Shown: positions 1 through 9,624, numbered from the stretch's first letter. The stretch: 21,537 bases of DNA from an uncultured Rhodovulum sp. (GCA_946221765.1 CAMIMK010000014.1:1-21537); one strand, 5' to 3'. The notes: generated by a model from the sequence alone, not told the origin. Numbers and translations: made by a program.

Positions 1-54
1 AAGCCGAACGTGACCTCGCTCGACAAGCACAAGCCGCGGCGCATCACCGAATAG
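1..54 (+). CDS. C-terminal end of an unidentified protein (partial)
   Basis: An open frame enters from the left edge and ends at TAG (52-54), giving the last 17 residues, KPNVTSLDKHKPRRITE. The piece is too short to assign to a family. It converges with the dehydrogenase gene on the opposite strand. Reading it as coding rests on the clean frame and the inverted repeat that follows, where a terminator would be expected. Confidence 0.45.
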   Translation, partial: KPNVTSLDKHKPRRITE

Positions 55-118
55 CGGCACGCGGGGCGGTCGGCCGGCCCGGCCCTGCGGGGCGCAGGCT
101 GGCCCCGCGGGAACACCC

Positions 119-180
119 CCACCGCCTTCGGGTCGGGACGGCATGATGCTGCGGCCTGACCCGGAGACGGAAGGCGGTGG
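119..180. terminator. nested inverted repeat between convergent genes, possible bidirectional terminator
   Basis: CCACCGCCTTC (119-129) is exactly complementary to GAAGGCGGTGG (170-180). Inside it, CGGGTC (129-134) pairs with GACCCG (158-163). The element lies between the end of a plus-strand frame and the end of a minus-strand gene. There is no T run, so intrinsic termination is inferred from position and the hairpin alone. Confidence 0.4.
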
Positions 181-220
181 CCCCTCCGGGCCGGCCCGGA
201 TCGCCCCGGATCGCCCGGCC

Positions 221-979
221 TCAGCCGCGCCCGATATAGGGCATGGTCGTCGCCATGATGGTGATGAACTGCACGTTCACGTCGAGCGGCAGTTCGGCCA
301 TCTGCACCACCTGCCGCGCGACATGGGCCACGTCCATCGTCGGCTCGGGGGCGATCGACCCGTCGGCCTGGGGAACGCCGGCCGTCATGCGGGCGGTCAT
401 TGCCGAGGCGGCATTGCCGATGTCGATCTGCCCGCAGGCGATGCCGAAGGCCCGGCCATCGAGCGACAGGCTCTTGGTCAGCCCGGTGATCGCGTGTTTG
501 GAGGCCGCATAGGGAGCCGAGCCATAGCGGGGCACATGCGCCGAGATGGAGCCGTTGTTGATGATCCGGCCGCCCTGCGGATCCTGGTCGCGCATGGCGC
601 GGAAGGCGGCCGAGGCGATCAGGAAGGCGCCATCGAGGTTCACCGAGACGACGTGACGCCATTCCTCCCAGGTGACATCGCCCGCGAGCCTGGTCTTCGA
701 ATTCGCCCCGGCGTTGTTGAAAACCGCGTCCACCCGGCCGAAGCGATCGCGAACGGCGGCAAACAGGGCCTCGACCGACTGCGGATCCGTGACGTCCGTC
801 GGGATGGCCACGGCATCGGGACCGAGCCCGGCGGCCACGGCCGCGAGCTTCTCGGCCCCGCGGGCGGCCAGAACCACGGACCATCCGGCGGCCCCGAAGG
901 CCTGTGCCGTCGCGGCGCCGATTCCCTGGCTCGCGCCCGTCACCAGCGCCACGCGCCCTGCTGGCTGCGTCATCGTCAC
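221..979 (-). CDS. short-chain dehydrogenase/reductase (SDR) family oxidoreductase
   Basis: The 252-residue product has the length and layout of a classical SDR, a cytosolic NAD(P)-dependent oxidoreductase with a Rossmann fold. Visible motifs are the nucleotide-binding TGASQGIG (14-21), NNAG (88-91), catalytic Ser144 in the NNGSIS stretch, and the Y157-AAS-K161 active site. D62 in TDVTD fits the conserved adenine-ring contact of the family. The C-terminal segment [21 protein letters not shown] resembles SDRs that end in a 'tv..l' substrate-cap region. The substrate cannot be read from sequence. The gene lies 82 nt downstream of the DMT transporter on the same strand, so cotranscription is plausible and the two may act on one metabolite, but that is inference. 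Confidence 0.93.
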   Translation of the reverse strand: MTMTQPAGRVALVTGASQGIGAATAQAFGAAGWSVVLAARGAEKLAAVAAGLGPDAVAIPTDVTDPQSVEALFAAVRDRFGRVDAVFNNAGANSKTRLAGDVTWEEWRHVVSVNLDGAFLIASAAFRAMRDQDPQGGRIINNGSISAHVPRYGSAPYAASKHAITGLTKSLSLDGRAFGIACGQIDIGNAASAMTARMTAGVPQADGSIAPEPTMDVAHVARQVVQMAELPLDVNVQFITIMATTMPYIGRG

Positions 980-1061
980 TCCCCCCTTTGGTGTGTCTGG
1001 CCCTGCCGGCCTTTCGTCCGCTTCTAGCCGATTGGGGGCGCGGGCGCCATCAGCCTCGAAC

Positions 1062-2009
1062 TCACCGCCGCCGCCCCGGCCGCTCGCGCCACCAGATATA
1101 GACGCCGCTCGCCACCACGATCGCGGCGCCGCCGAGCACCGCCACGTCCGGCACCTGCGCGAAGACCAGCCAGCCGGAGGTGACCATGTAGAGGATCTGG
1201 ATATAGATGAGCGGGGCCAGCGCCGAGGCCGGCGCGTAGCGATGCGCGATGGTGAGAAGCTGGTGCCCGCCCCAGCCGAAGACCCCGATCAGGCAGAAGG
1301 CCAGCCAGCCCGGCAGGTCGCTCGGCCAGACCCAGTCGGCGAGCGCCAGCGGCAGGGTGCCGACTGCGGCGGCGGCCGCATAGACCTGCTGGGTGCTGGT
1401 CGGATCCACCCCCGCGAGGCGCCGCGTGATGATCGCATAGATGGCGGTCGCGAAGGCCGCCACCAGGCAGAACAGCATCGCCGGATGCGCATGGGCGGTC
1501 CAGGGCCGGGTGATGACGAGGATGCCGGCAAAGCCTGCGGCGAGAGCCGCCCAGCGATGCGGGCCGATGCGCTCGCCGAGAAGCGGCACCGACAAGAGGC
1601 AGATCCAGAGCGGGGCGGTGAAGAGGATCGCCGAGGTCATCGCCAGCGGCAGGTAGGCAAGGGCCCAGAAGTTCATCACCGTGCTGGTCAGGAGCGCCGC
1701 GCCACGCAGAAGCTCCAGCCCGCGCGCCCGGCTGGCGAAGAGCGGCTGGGCGGTTGCCATGGCCAGGGAGACGGCGAGGACGAGATGCACCTGATACCGG
1801 GTGAAGACCACCTGCGCCGTCGGAATGTCGTGGGTGACGAGCCACTTTGCCGAGGTGTCGATGCCGGTGAAGGCGAGATGGGCGCCAAGGCAGAGGAGCA
1901 CGGCGAAAAGCGGCCGGTCCTCGCGCGGGGGCACCGGGGCCGGGGCCCGGCGGCCCCCCCTGCCTGCCGCGCTGCCTGTCTTCGCCTGAGTCCGGGGCTG
2001 CCCTGCCAT
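1062..2009 (-). CDS. DMT-superfamily transporter with two EamA domains
   Basis: The product is about 315 residues, very hydrophobic, and segments into roughly ten membrane helices in two similar halves, as expected for an EamA/RhaT-type drug/metabolite transporter in the inner membrane. Recognisable stretches are FTRYQ near the first repeat, then [29 protein letters not shown] in broken form (the typical end of EamA repeat 1) and [20 protein letters not shown] in the second. A basic tail, [10 protein letters not shown], follows the last helix and fits the positive-inside rule. The start was taken as ATG at 2009. An upstream TTG at 2021 in the same frame is possible and would add four residues. 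The substrate is unknown. It reads away from tRNA-Arg(ACG) and precedes the SDR gene. Confidence 0.9.
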   Translation of the reverse strand: MAGQPRTQAKTGSAAGRGGRRAPAPVPPREDRPLFAVLLCLGAHLAFTGIDTSAKWLVTHDIPTAQVVFTRYQVHLVLAVSLAMATAQPLFASRARGLELLRGAALLTSTVMNFWALAYLPLAMTSAILFTAPLWICLLSVPLLGERIGPHRWAALAAGFAGILVITRPWTAHAHPAMLFCLVAAFATAIYAIITRRLAGVDPTSTQQVYAAAAAVGTLPLALADWVWPSDLPGWLAFCLIGVFGWGGHQLLTIAHRYAPASALAPLIYIQILYMVTSGWLVFAQVPDVAVLGGAAIVVASGVYIWWRERPGRRR

Positions 2010-2114
2010 GGCGGAGATCAATCAGAGGCCCGCCGGAATGTCGAGGCGGCCACGCAGGATGACCACTTTTCTGCCTTGCATCCCCCCCAGCGATTGGGTA
2101 TCCGCAGCGCCAGC

Positions 2115-2191
2115 GGATTGGTAGCTCAGTTGGATAGAGCACTTGACTACGAATCAAGGGGTCGGGGGTTCGAATCCTCCCCAGTCCGCCA
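2115..2191 (+). tRNA. tRNA-Arg(ACG)
   Basis: A full cloverleaf is visible. The 7-bp acceptor pairs GGATTGG with CCAGTCC (one G-T). The D arm starts TAGCTCAGTTGG, the anticodon arm is CTTGA-CTACGAA-TCAAG with anticodon ACG (2149-2151), and the T arm is GGGGG-TTCGAAT-CCTCC. The discriminator is G and CCA is encoded (2189-2191). The ACG anticodon (A34 read as inosine) serves CGN arginine codons. Its 3' end faces the accessory segment on the right. Confidence 0.97.
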
Positions 2192-2375
2192 TAATATAAC
2201 ATTGTGATATTCAAGGTATTTCTGGCATTCTGTCAGAGTGCTGGCCCAAATGGCGTTTCAGCCGGGTCGGATCGTCGACGCCCTGAGCCCTGAGCGGCAG
2301 GAGGCTCGACGGAAGACAGGGTCTTTCTCTCCGTTATGTTCGTCTGCGATCCTCAATCCCATCCCAGAGAAAACG

Positions 2376-3218
2376 ATGTCGGATCAGCAGGCCAGGTTCG
2401 CGCGGTTGAAAGCCCTTCATGGCGGGGCGCGTGCCTTCGTCATTCCCAATCCATGGGATGCCGGATCGGCCCGGCTGCTTGCCAGTCTCGGTTTCGAGGC
2501 TCTGGCCACGACCAGCGCCGGATATGCGTTTTCGAAGGGCAAGCTCGATTCCTTCGCCAGCCTCGACCGGAGCGAAATCCTGAGCAATGCGGCAGAGATC
2601 GTCGCAGCAACGGATCTGCCCGTCTCCGCGGATCTGGAAGACGGCTTTGGCGCCGCGCCGGAAACCTGTGCCGAAACGATCCGTCTGGCATGTGGTGTCG
2701 GGCTGGTCGGCGGGTCGATAGAGGACGCGACCGGGGATCCCTCCACCCCTATCCATGATTTTTCTCACGCGGTTGAGCGCGTCCATGCCGCAGCCGAGGC
2801 GGCCCGGACCCTGCCCTTCCTGCTGACGGCCCGGGCCGAGAACTTCCTCTGGGGCAGGCCCGATCTGGATGACACGATCAAAAGGCTTCAGGCCTTCTCC
2901 GCAGCTGGCGCGCATGTTCTCTATGCGCCGGGATTGCCCGATCTGGAGGCGATCCGCACCGTCTGTGCCGCCGTGGACAAGCCGGTCAACGTCGTGATGG
3001 GGCTGAAGGGACCGCGCTATTCGGTCGCGGACTTGTCGGATGCGGGCGTGCGCAGGGTCAGCGTCGGCGGCTCCTTCGCGCGCGCGGCCCTCGGCGCGCT
3101 CATGAAAGCCGCCGAGGAGGTCAGGAAGGCCGGAACCTTCGGCTATGCCGAGGACGCGCTGCCGGCCGAGGTCATCGCAGGGCTGATGTCGCAACAACCC
3201 CTGGACGAAAGAACATGA
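2376..3218 (+). CDS. isocitrate lyase/phosphoenolpyruvate mutase family protein
   Basis: The 280-residue product matches the compact members of the isocitrate lyase/PEP mutase superfamily, TIM-barrel enzymes that make or break C-C or C-P bonds next to a carboxylate with Mg2+. Visible are NPWDAGSA (25-32), the metal-site DLEDG (86-90), SIEDATG (114-120), TARAENF (151-157) and the C-terminal VMGLKGP and VRRVSVGGSFARAA segments typical of this subgroup. I do not see the KKCGH catalytic-loop signature of true isocitrate lyase, so glyoxylate-cycle activity is unlikely. The start at ATG 2376 was chosen because the family N-terminus begins just before it; the frame stays open upstream to 2238, but that part has no family resemblance. 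Substrate unknown. Confidence 0.88.
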   Translation: MSDQQARFARLKALHGGARAFVIPNPWDAGSARLLASLGFEALATTSAGYAFSKGKLDSFASLDRSEILSNAAEIVAATDLPVSADLEDGFGAAPETCAETIRLACGVGLVGGSIEDATGDPSTPIHDFSHAVERVHAAAEAARTLPFLLTARAENFLWGRPDLDDTIKRLQAFSAAGAHVLYAPGLPDLEAIRTVCAAVDKPVNVVMGLKGPRYSVADLSDAGVRRVSVGGSFARAALGALMKAAEEVRKAGTFGYAEDALPAEVIAGLMSQQPLDERT

Positions 3219-3578
3219 CCACTGCGTCCCGCATGGCGGATGCCCGGCCCCTGGCACGGCAGGTCACCCTTGATTGGCGATTGGGCGGTGAAAATCCCCG
3301 GCGGTCCTGCCCGTCAGGCGAGAAACTCCTCGCCCGATGCCTTGGTCTGTGGGCCGACCCTCTCGGACATCTGCTACCCTGGATCAGCGTTCTTAACCGA
3401 TAGTCTGGGTCATTTCGGAAACCGACACAGGCGCGGTTTGCAACTGCGTTCGCATGGTGTGCATCCGTCCGGCAACTCGGCGGGAAGGGTTCATCGCCGC
3501 TTTGGGTCCCTCGGCTGCCTGTCACGGGCAGTCGGAGAAGGAGGGGCCGCGCTCTGAGAGCCACGGCCCATACCCTCG
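3219..3578. other. gene-free stretch of 360 bp
   Basis: This lies between the stops of the convergent PEP mutase-like gene and the acetyltransferase gene. The short frames on either strand are low in complexity, rich in R, S and P, and resemble no family I know. I see no strong terminator, promoter or repeat. It may be remnant DNA at the edge of the toxin-antitoxin segment. Confidence 0.5.
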
Positions 3579-4079
3579 TCAGCCTTGTTGAGGCAGGCCG
3601 AATGCTGCGTGAGGGATCACCTCGCCGCTCGGTTTCGGGCTGTCGAATGGCAGGGCCTGGACGAATTTCGGCGGGCAGGCACCCAACCCCAGTTCAGGGA
3701 AGGCCCTGAAGCCGAACCGGCCATAATAGCCGGGTTCGCCCACCAGAACCGCGCCCCGGCAGGTCGGCCTCAGCCGCAGGAGGGCCTCGGCCATCAAGGC
3801 ACTGCCGATGCCCGTTCCGTGCCTCGACGGCGCGACCGCCAACGGCCCTATCAGGCGCCAACCCTCCTCGGTCCCGATCCGGGCGTCCGATGCCGCCAGA
3901 TAGCCAACCACCTCGCCCTCATCCTCGGCCACGAGCGACAGGCTGAGGGCAGCGTCGGCCCTCAGCCTGTCAATAATGTCCGCCTCGGTTCCGGTGGATT
4001 GCGGCAGCAGCTTCATGGCCTCGGTCACAACAGAACGGATCGCGGGCAGATCCCTGTCGATTTCACTGCGGATCAGCAT
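3579..4079 (-). CDS. yjhQ: GNAT N-acetyltransferase, YjhQ-like (antitoxin partner of TopAI/YjhX)
   Basis: The 166-residue product is a GNAT fold protein. The acetyl-CoA loop is PLAVAPSRHGTGIGSALM (79-96), with His87 where Q or R is usual in the Q/R-x-x-G-x-G motif. The segment VLVGEPGYYGRFGF (111-124) and the ALPFDSPKPSGEV ending are typical of the YjhQ/YhbS group. In E. coli, yjhQ lies beside yjhX and YjhQ is described as the antitoxin to YjhX (TopAI), an inhibitor of DNA topoisomerase I. Here the gene starts one base after the stop of a YjhX-like remnant on the same strand, the same partnership and a typical operon spacing. Family and context are clear. Antitoxin function is inferred, since many GNATs of this group have no proven role. 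Confidence 0.85.
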   Translation of the reverse strand: MLIRSEIDRDLPAIRSVVTEAMKLLPQSTGTEADIIDRLRADAALSLSLVAEDEGEVVGYLAASDARIGTEEGWRLIGPLAVAPSRHGTGIGSALMAEALLRLRPTCRGAVLVGEPGYYGRFGFRAFPELGLGACPPKFVQALPFDSPKPSGEVIPHAAFGLPQQG

Positions 4080-4080
4080 G

Positions 4081-4300
4081 TCACGTTCCCTGCGTGTCGG
4101 GGTATGCGCCTCCGGAAAGGCCCCCGCGTCTCGAGAGGCGGGCGGGGCGTCCCGACCGGGCCTTGATCAGCCGCTTGCGCCGCAGCCTGGTGACGAGGAG
4201 CAGGCTGAAATCGGAAGGGACCGTCCTCCCGCGCGTGCGGGATGCGCCCGGCCAGAGCCAGAACGTGCAGCGCACGGTGCTCATGATGGGAGATGTTCAT
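4081..4300 (-). pseudogene. yjhX: broken YjhX/TopAI-family toxin gene (deletion plus frameshift)
   Basis: Reading from ATG at 4300, the first about 27 residues, MNISHHEHRALHVLALAGRI then PHAREDG, match the N-terminus of the small YjhX (TopAI) family. The rest of the family appears only in another frame: FSLLLVTRLRRKRLIKARSG then RPARLSRRG, ending at TGA 4081-4083. The central beta-hairpin region (E. coli YjhX has a V-x-x-V-E-C-Y-x-R-E-G stretch there) is missing. The remnant is 220 nt against about 258 nt for the E. coli gene, a shortfall that is not a multiple of three and explains the frame change. TopAI inhibits DNA topoisomerase I in E. coli. The product here should be inactive. The remnant ends one base before the YjhQ-like gene. 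Confidence 0.8.
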
Positions 4301-4793
4301 GGAAGTCTCGTGTGACAGACGTGAAAATACGGGCGCGACGGCACAATGCCAAGGCACCCGGCGGCTTCGGTTTCACGTGGCTCTCCGATCTTCAGAGAGC
4401 CTTATCGCACAAGATCCGGCATCCAGTCTCCGTTGCCCGGGACGCGAACGCTGTCGCCTCCCGGAGGGCAGAATAGACTGTGCGACGCCTGTCCTCAACC
4501 GGGACACAGCGCGCTGCGGCGGACGGCAGCCCTGTCCGATGCCTGCCGTCAGACTCCGCGGGCCAGCCCCGGCGCACGCCGGCTCTCTGTCCGGGGGAGA
4601 CCTCCGGGCCTGCCCGGAAATCCAGGCCGCCCTGAACTGGCTCGCCGGAAACGGTTACAGCGGCGCCGCTGCCCACTTCCGCCGCGCCTTCACCTTCCAC
4701 AATCCTATGGAAAGACAAGCCGCCGTCACCGGCGCGCGCTCTTATCTCATCCGCCAAGCCTCCCGGCAGACCCGCCCAGACGGGTGACCAGCG
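4301..4793. other. gene-free stretch of about 490 bp between two toxin-antitoxin loci
   Basis: No recognisable gene lies between the yjhX remnant and the hipBA operators. One plus-strand frame (4293-4787) carries a more protein-like end, about 4600-4787, including ALNWLAGNGYSGAAAHFRR and GARSYLIRQASRQ, which could be the tail of a decayed gene. I cannot assign it to a family. The right end becomes AT-rich as it enters the hipBA control region. The region should also contain the promoter for the minus-strand yjhX-yjhQ pair, but I cannot point to clear -35/-10 boxes. Confidence 0.45.
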
Positions 4794-4809
4794 ATACGCA
4801 TAAGCGTAT
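4794..4809. promoter_or_regulatory. hipBA operator O1
   Basis: ATACGC-ATAA-GCGTAT is a perfect 6+6 palindrome with a 4-bp centre. It is the first and most symmetric of three 16-bp sites before hipB. The expected binder is HipB, which in E. coli binds repeated palindromes (TATCC-N8-GGATA) upstream of its own operon. Confidence 0.8.
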
Positions 4810-4820
4810 ATCTTTAAATT

Positions 4821-4836
4821 ATACGCAAACCCGTAT
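4821..4836. promoter_or_regulatory. hipBA operator O2
   Basis: ATACGC-AAAC-CCGTAT shares the ATACG-N6-CGTAT consensus with O1 and O3, with one asymmetric position. It begins exactly 27 bp after O1 and ends one base before the -35 box at 4838, so a bound repressor would crowd the polymerase. Confidence 0.78.
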
Positions 4837-4837
4837 A

Positions 4838-4866
4838 TTGACGTTTTATACGCACTCACGTATACT
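4838..4866 (+). promoter_or_regulatory. sigma-70-type promoter of hipBA
   Basis: TTGACG (4838-4843), a 17-bp spacer and TATACT (4861-4866) form a near-consensus promoter in an otherwise GC-rich genome. O3 covers the end of the spacer and the first half of the -10 box, and O2 abuts the -35 box. Autorepression by HipB/HipA is therefore expected. The start of transcription should fall near 4872-4874, leaving a very short leader. Confidence 0.75.
4848..4863. promoter_or_regulatory. hipBA operator O3
   Basis: ATACGC-ACTC-ACGTAT fits ATACG-N6-CGTAT and starts exactly 27 bp after O2. It overlaps the -10 hexamer (4861-4866), so occupancy would directly block polymerase. Confidence 0.78.
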
Positions 4867-4882
4867 GACCGTGGAGGCACCC

Positions 4883-5137
4883 ATGACCGACCAAATCGCC
4901 CGTAACGAAAAACAGCTCGGCGCTCTCCTGCGCCGCGCCCGCAAACAAGCCGGCCTGACGCAAGGCGCACTCGGCGACCATATCCATCTGCGCCAAGGCA
5001 CCGTTTCCCGCCTTGAAGCGGGTGAGCCCGCCGTCCAGCTGCGCACGCTGATGGCCGCGCTCTCTGCGCTCGACCTCGAACTCGTCGTCCGCCCCCGCAG
5101 CAAGGCGAGCGCCGCCGATATCGAGGATCTGTTCTGA
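4883..5137 (+). CDS. hipB: HipB-type antitoxin, HTH (XRE) transcriptional repressor
   Basis: The 84-residue product is close in length to E. coli HipB (88). An HTH_3 domain runs from about residue 12 to 66, with LTQGALGDHIHLRQGTVSRLE as the helix-turn-helix core (split here as L-T-Q then HLRQGTVSRLEAG). The LDLELVVRPR strand follows, as in HipB, where this segment forms the dimer sheet, and a short disordered tail ADIEDLF ends the protein. The start at ATG 4883 is supported by GGAGG at 4873-4877. The stop overlaps the hipA start (TGATG), so the two are translationally coupled. HipB would neutralise HipA by complex formation and repress the three upstream operators. Confidence 0.93.
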   Translation: MTDQIARNEKQLGALLRRARKQAGLTQGALGDHIHLRQGTVSRLEAGEPAVQLRTLMAALSALDLELVVRPRSKASAADIEDLF

Positions 5138-6480
5138 TGGCGCGCCGCCGGACCCATGCGCCGCTCAACGTCTTCCTGAACGCCCGCCTCGTCGGAAACC
5201 TGCGCCGCGAATCCACCGGCGCGATCGATTTCCAGTACGCCCAAGATTGGCTCGCCTGGGAGAATACTTTCCCGGTATCGCTCTCCCTTCCATTGCGCGA
5301 AGACCGCTATATCGGCGCGCCCGTCATCAACGTCTTCGATAACCTGCTTCCTGACAGCGATGCCATCCGCAAGCGTGTCGCCGAGCGCGTCGGCGCAGGC
5401 GGCACGGATGCCTACAGCTTGCTGACAGCCCTCGGCCATGACTGCGTCGGCGCGCTGCAATTCCTCCCCGACGGTGTTGATCCGGGCAAAGCCGGTGCCA
5501 CCGACGGCAATCCCGTCACCGATGATGAGGTCTCCGCCATCATCAACAACCTCGCTGCCGCCCCTCTCGGCATGGGAGAGGATGGGGATTTCCGCATTTC
5601 GATCGCCGGCGCACAGGAAAAGACCGCCCTGCTGCGCAAGGACAAAAAATGGTTCAAACCCGCTGGCACCACCGCCACCACGCACATTCTCAAGCCGCAA
5701 ATCGGTCAGCTGCCGAACGGCATCGATCTCTCGAACAGCGTTGAGAACGAATACCTCTGCCTGAAACTGCTCGCCGCCCTCGGCGTGCCGACAGCCCGGA
5801 CTCATATTGCCGATTTCGGCGACCGCCGCACCCTCATCGTCGAGCGCTTTGATCGCCGCTGGACAAGCGACGGACGCCTGCTGCGCCTGCCGCAGGAAGA
5901 TATCTGCCAGGCCCTCTCCGTACCGCCCACGCGCAAATACCAATCCGACGGCGGCCCCGGAATGCGCGACATCCTCCAGCTCTTGAAGGGCAGCGACACG
6001 CCCGAGCAGGATATCGCCACCTTCATGCGTGCCTGCATCCTGTTCTGGATGCTCGGCGCCACCGACGGCCACGCGAAGAATTTCAGCATCACGCTCGGCC
6101 CCGGCGGACGCTTCCGCCTGACCCCGCTCTATGACGTGCTGACCGCGCAGCCGAGTCTTGATGTGGGGCAAATCCAGCAAAAGAAATTCAAGCTCGCGAT
6201 GTCCGTCGGCAAGAACCGTCACTCCCCCGTCGGCACCATCATGCCCCGCCACTTCCTGCAGACCGCCGAACTGGCAGGCGTCGGCAGCCCGCTCATGCGC
6301 ACGATCTTCGAAGACCTCGCCGCAAACGCCGAAAAGCAAACCGACGCCGTCGTCAACACGCTGCCGCGCGGATTCCCCGAGCAACTCATCACATCGGTCC
6401 GGGCCGCCATTGAGCACCGTGCTGGCCTTCTCGACGATGCCAGCCCCAACAACGCTGCCGTCGCTGATGGAGACGGCTGA
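5137..6480 (+). CDS. hipA: HipA-type toxin, serine/threonine protein kinase
   Basis: The 447-residue product aligns along its whole length with E. coli HipA (440), which phosphorylates glutamyl-tRNA synthetase and causes growth arrest and persistence. Visible are VFDNLLPDSDAIR (66-78), the autophosphorylation loop RISIAGAQEKTALL with Ser155 (Ser150 in E. coli), the ATP-site lysine in HILKP (Lys186), NEYLCLKL (204-211), VERFDRRW (235-242), RLPQEDICQ (250-258), the catalytic ATDGHAKNFS with Asp310 and Asn315, and the metal-binding LYDVL with Asp333. All key kinase residues are present, so the toxin looks intact. Its start shares the A of the hipB TGA. Both genes have more A and T at third positions than the neighbouring opp genes, which suggests transfer. 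GltX as the target is inferred from the family. Confidence 0.95.
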   Translation: MARRRTHAPLNVFLNARLVGNLRRESTGAIDFQYAQDWLAWENTFPVSLSLPLREDRYIGAPVINVFDNLLPDSDAIRKRVAERVGAGGTDAYSLLTALGHDCVGALQFLPDGVDPGKAGATDGNPVTDDEVSAIINNLAAAPLGMGEDGDFRISIAGAQEKTALLRKDKKWFKPAGTTATTHILKPQIGQLPNGIDLSNSVENEYLCLKLLAALGVPTARTHIADFGDRRTLIVERFDRRWTSDGRLLRLPQEDICQALSVPPTRKYQSDGGPGMRDILQLLKGSDTPEQDIATFMRACILFWMLGATDGHAKNFSITLGPGGRFRLTPLYDVLTAQPSLDVGQIQQKKFKLAMSVGKNRHSPVGTIMPRHFLQTAELAGVGSPLMRTIFEDLAANAEKQTDAVVNTLPRGFPEQLITSVRAAIEHRAGLLDDASPNNAAVADGDG

Positions 6481-6681
6481 AATGACTGCGCCGCAGCGGC
6501 TCAAGAGACGGGCATGGACGGGCGGGCTTCTGCGCTCACTGGGCCACGCCTCATGGGCTGCGGAGCACAGGTCGAAGTCGACGACATGGAAATCCGCATC
6601 CATGGCCGGCGGGACGTTCTGGAGCGGCTTGTCATGGGCGGTGGGGCCGCTCCTGCACCAGTGCCCAGTTTTGTTCTGAAA

Positions 6682-6748
6682 TGGCGCACCCGACAGGATT
6701 CGAACCTGTGACCCCTGCCTTCGGAGGGCAGTACTCTATCCAGCTGAG

Positions 6749-6758
<10 letters not shown>
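6682..6758 (-). tRNA. tRNA-Arg(CCG)
   Basis: On the minus strand the acceptor GCACCCG pairs with CGGGTGC without mismatch. The anticodon arm is CTGCC-CTCCGAA-GGCAG (anticodon CCG), the T arm is ACAGG-TTCGAAT-CCTGT, the discriminator is G and CCA is encoded (6682-6684). It reads CGG arginine codons, which are common in such GC-rich genomes. Bases 1-10 of the tRNA are also the last two sense codons and most of the end of the upstream ATPase gene, including its TAG stop. Confidence 0.97.
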
Positions 6759-8493
<1,735 letters not shown>

Positions 8494-8494
<1 letters not shown>

Positions 8495-9624
8495 CAGCGG
8501 TCCTTCGGATCGAGGCTGTCGCGCAGGCCGTCGCCGAGGAAGTTGAGCGCGAAGAGGATGGTGGTCAGCGTCAGCGCCGGCCAGACCAGCAGCCAGCTCG
8601 CCCCCTGCATGTTGGCCGCGCCCTCCGAGATCAGCAGGCCAAGCGATGTCAGCGGCTCCTGCACGCCAAGGCCGAGGAAGGAGAGCAGGCTCTCCATGAG
8701 GATCGCCTGGGGCACCAGCAGCGTGACATAGACGATCACCGGCCCGAGCGTGTTCGGGATGACGTGGCGGCGCAGGATGCCGGCGCGGGTGGCGCCGAGC
8801 GCCTCGGCCGCCTGGACGAATTCCTGCCGCTTCAGGCTGAGGGTCTGGCCGCGGACGATCCGCGCCATGTCGAGCCACTGGTTCGCCCCGATCGCGAGGA
8901 AGATGATGCCGATCGAGCGCCCGAAGAACACCACGAGCAGGATGACGAAGAAGATGAAGGGCAGGGAGTAAAGGATGTCGACGATGCGCATCATCACCTC
9001 GTCCACCCGCCCCCCGGCATAGCCGGAGATGGCGCCATAGGTGACCCCGAGCAGCAGCGCGACCGCCGAGGCCAGCAGGCCGATCAGCAGCGAGACCCGC
9101 AGGCCGATCATCACCCGTGCGGCGAGGTCGCGGCCGAGGGCGTCGGTGCCGAAGTAGAAATGCGCCCGCTGCACGCCGGCGCTGAGGGTTCCGCTCCGCC
9201 CGTCCGGCGCGAGGTCGAGCCGGGTGGCGGTGAAGAGGCCGGAGCGTTCGACATAGCGCAGGATGCGCGGGTCGATCGGTCTGTCGTCGCGGAGCTCCGC
9301 CCTGACCCGGGTGCCGTCGAGCTCCGGGGTGTCGAAGGGCACGCGGGTGCGGCGGAGCGCGGCCTCGAAGCCCGGCAGGATGGCCTCGGCCCGGGGGTAG
9401 GCCTCGAGCCCGGCGGGCACGCGGACATAGCTCGGATAGATCCGGTCATGGGGATGCGGCCAGACGAGCGGCCCGAGGGCGGCGACGAGCCCGAACAGGA
9501 GCAGCACCGCCGCGCTGGCGACGGCGGCGCGGTTGCGGCGGAGCCGGCGCCAGGCATCCTGCCAGAGAGAGCGCCCGGGCGTGCCGGCCGGGACGGTTGC
9601 GGGCGGGTCTGCGGGCAGCGTCAT
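8494..9624 (-). CDS. oppC: oligopeptide ABC transporter permease OppC
   Basis: The 376-residue inner-membrane permease matches E. coli OppC closely outside one loop: [20 protein letters not shown] (17-36, one unbroken match), [11 protein letters not shown] (157-167), the EAA coupling motif around [20 protein letters not shown] and the ending [13 protein letters not shown]. Six membrane segments are expected, with helix 1 near 37-55. Between helix 1 and HFYFGTD there is an enlarged periplasmic segment (about 57-155), roughly 75 residues longer than in the 302-residue E. coli protein. The start at ATG 9624 overlaps the oppB stop (ATGA), and the end overlaps the ATPase start. It pairs with OppB to form the peptide channel. 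Confidence 0.95.

Noticed and set aside
1024..2214. A minus-strand frame beginning inside tRNA-Arg(ACG)
   Set aside because: Its N-terminal part is the antisense of the tRNA and the rest is a frame-shifted reading of the DMT transporter gene.
2192..2375. Possible att site or terminator after tRNA-Arg(ACG)
   Set aside because: The AT-rich stretch holds only a weak 5-bp inverted repeat (AATAT/ATATT), and I could not find a second copy of the tRNA 3' end in the window.
4846..6603. A 585-residue minus-strand frame opposite hipBA
   Set aside because: It lies antisense to genes with full motif sets. Its sequence shows no domain and is a mirror of hipA codons, as is common in GC-rich DNA.
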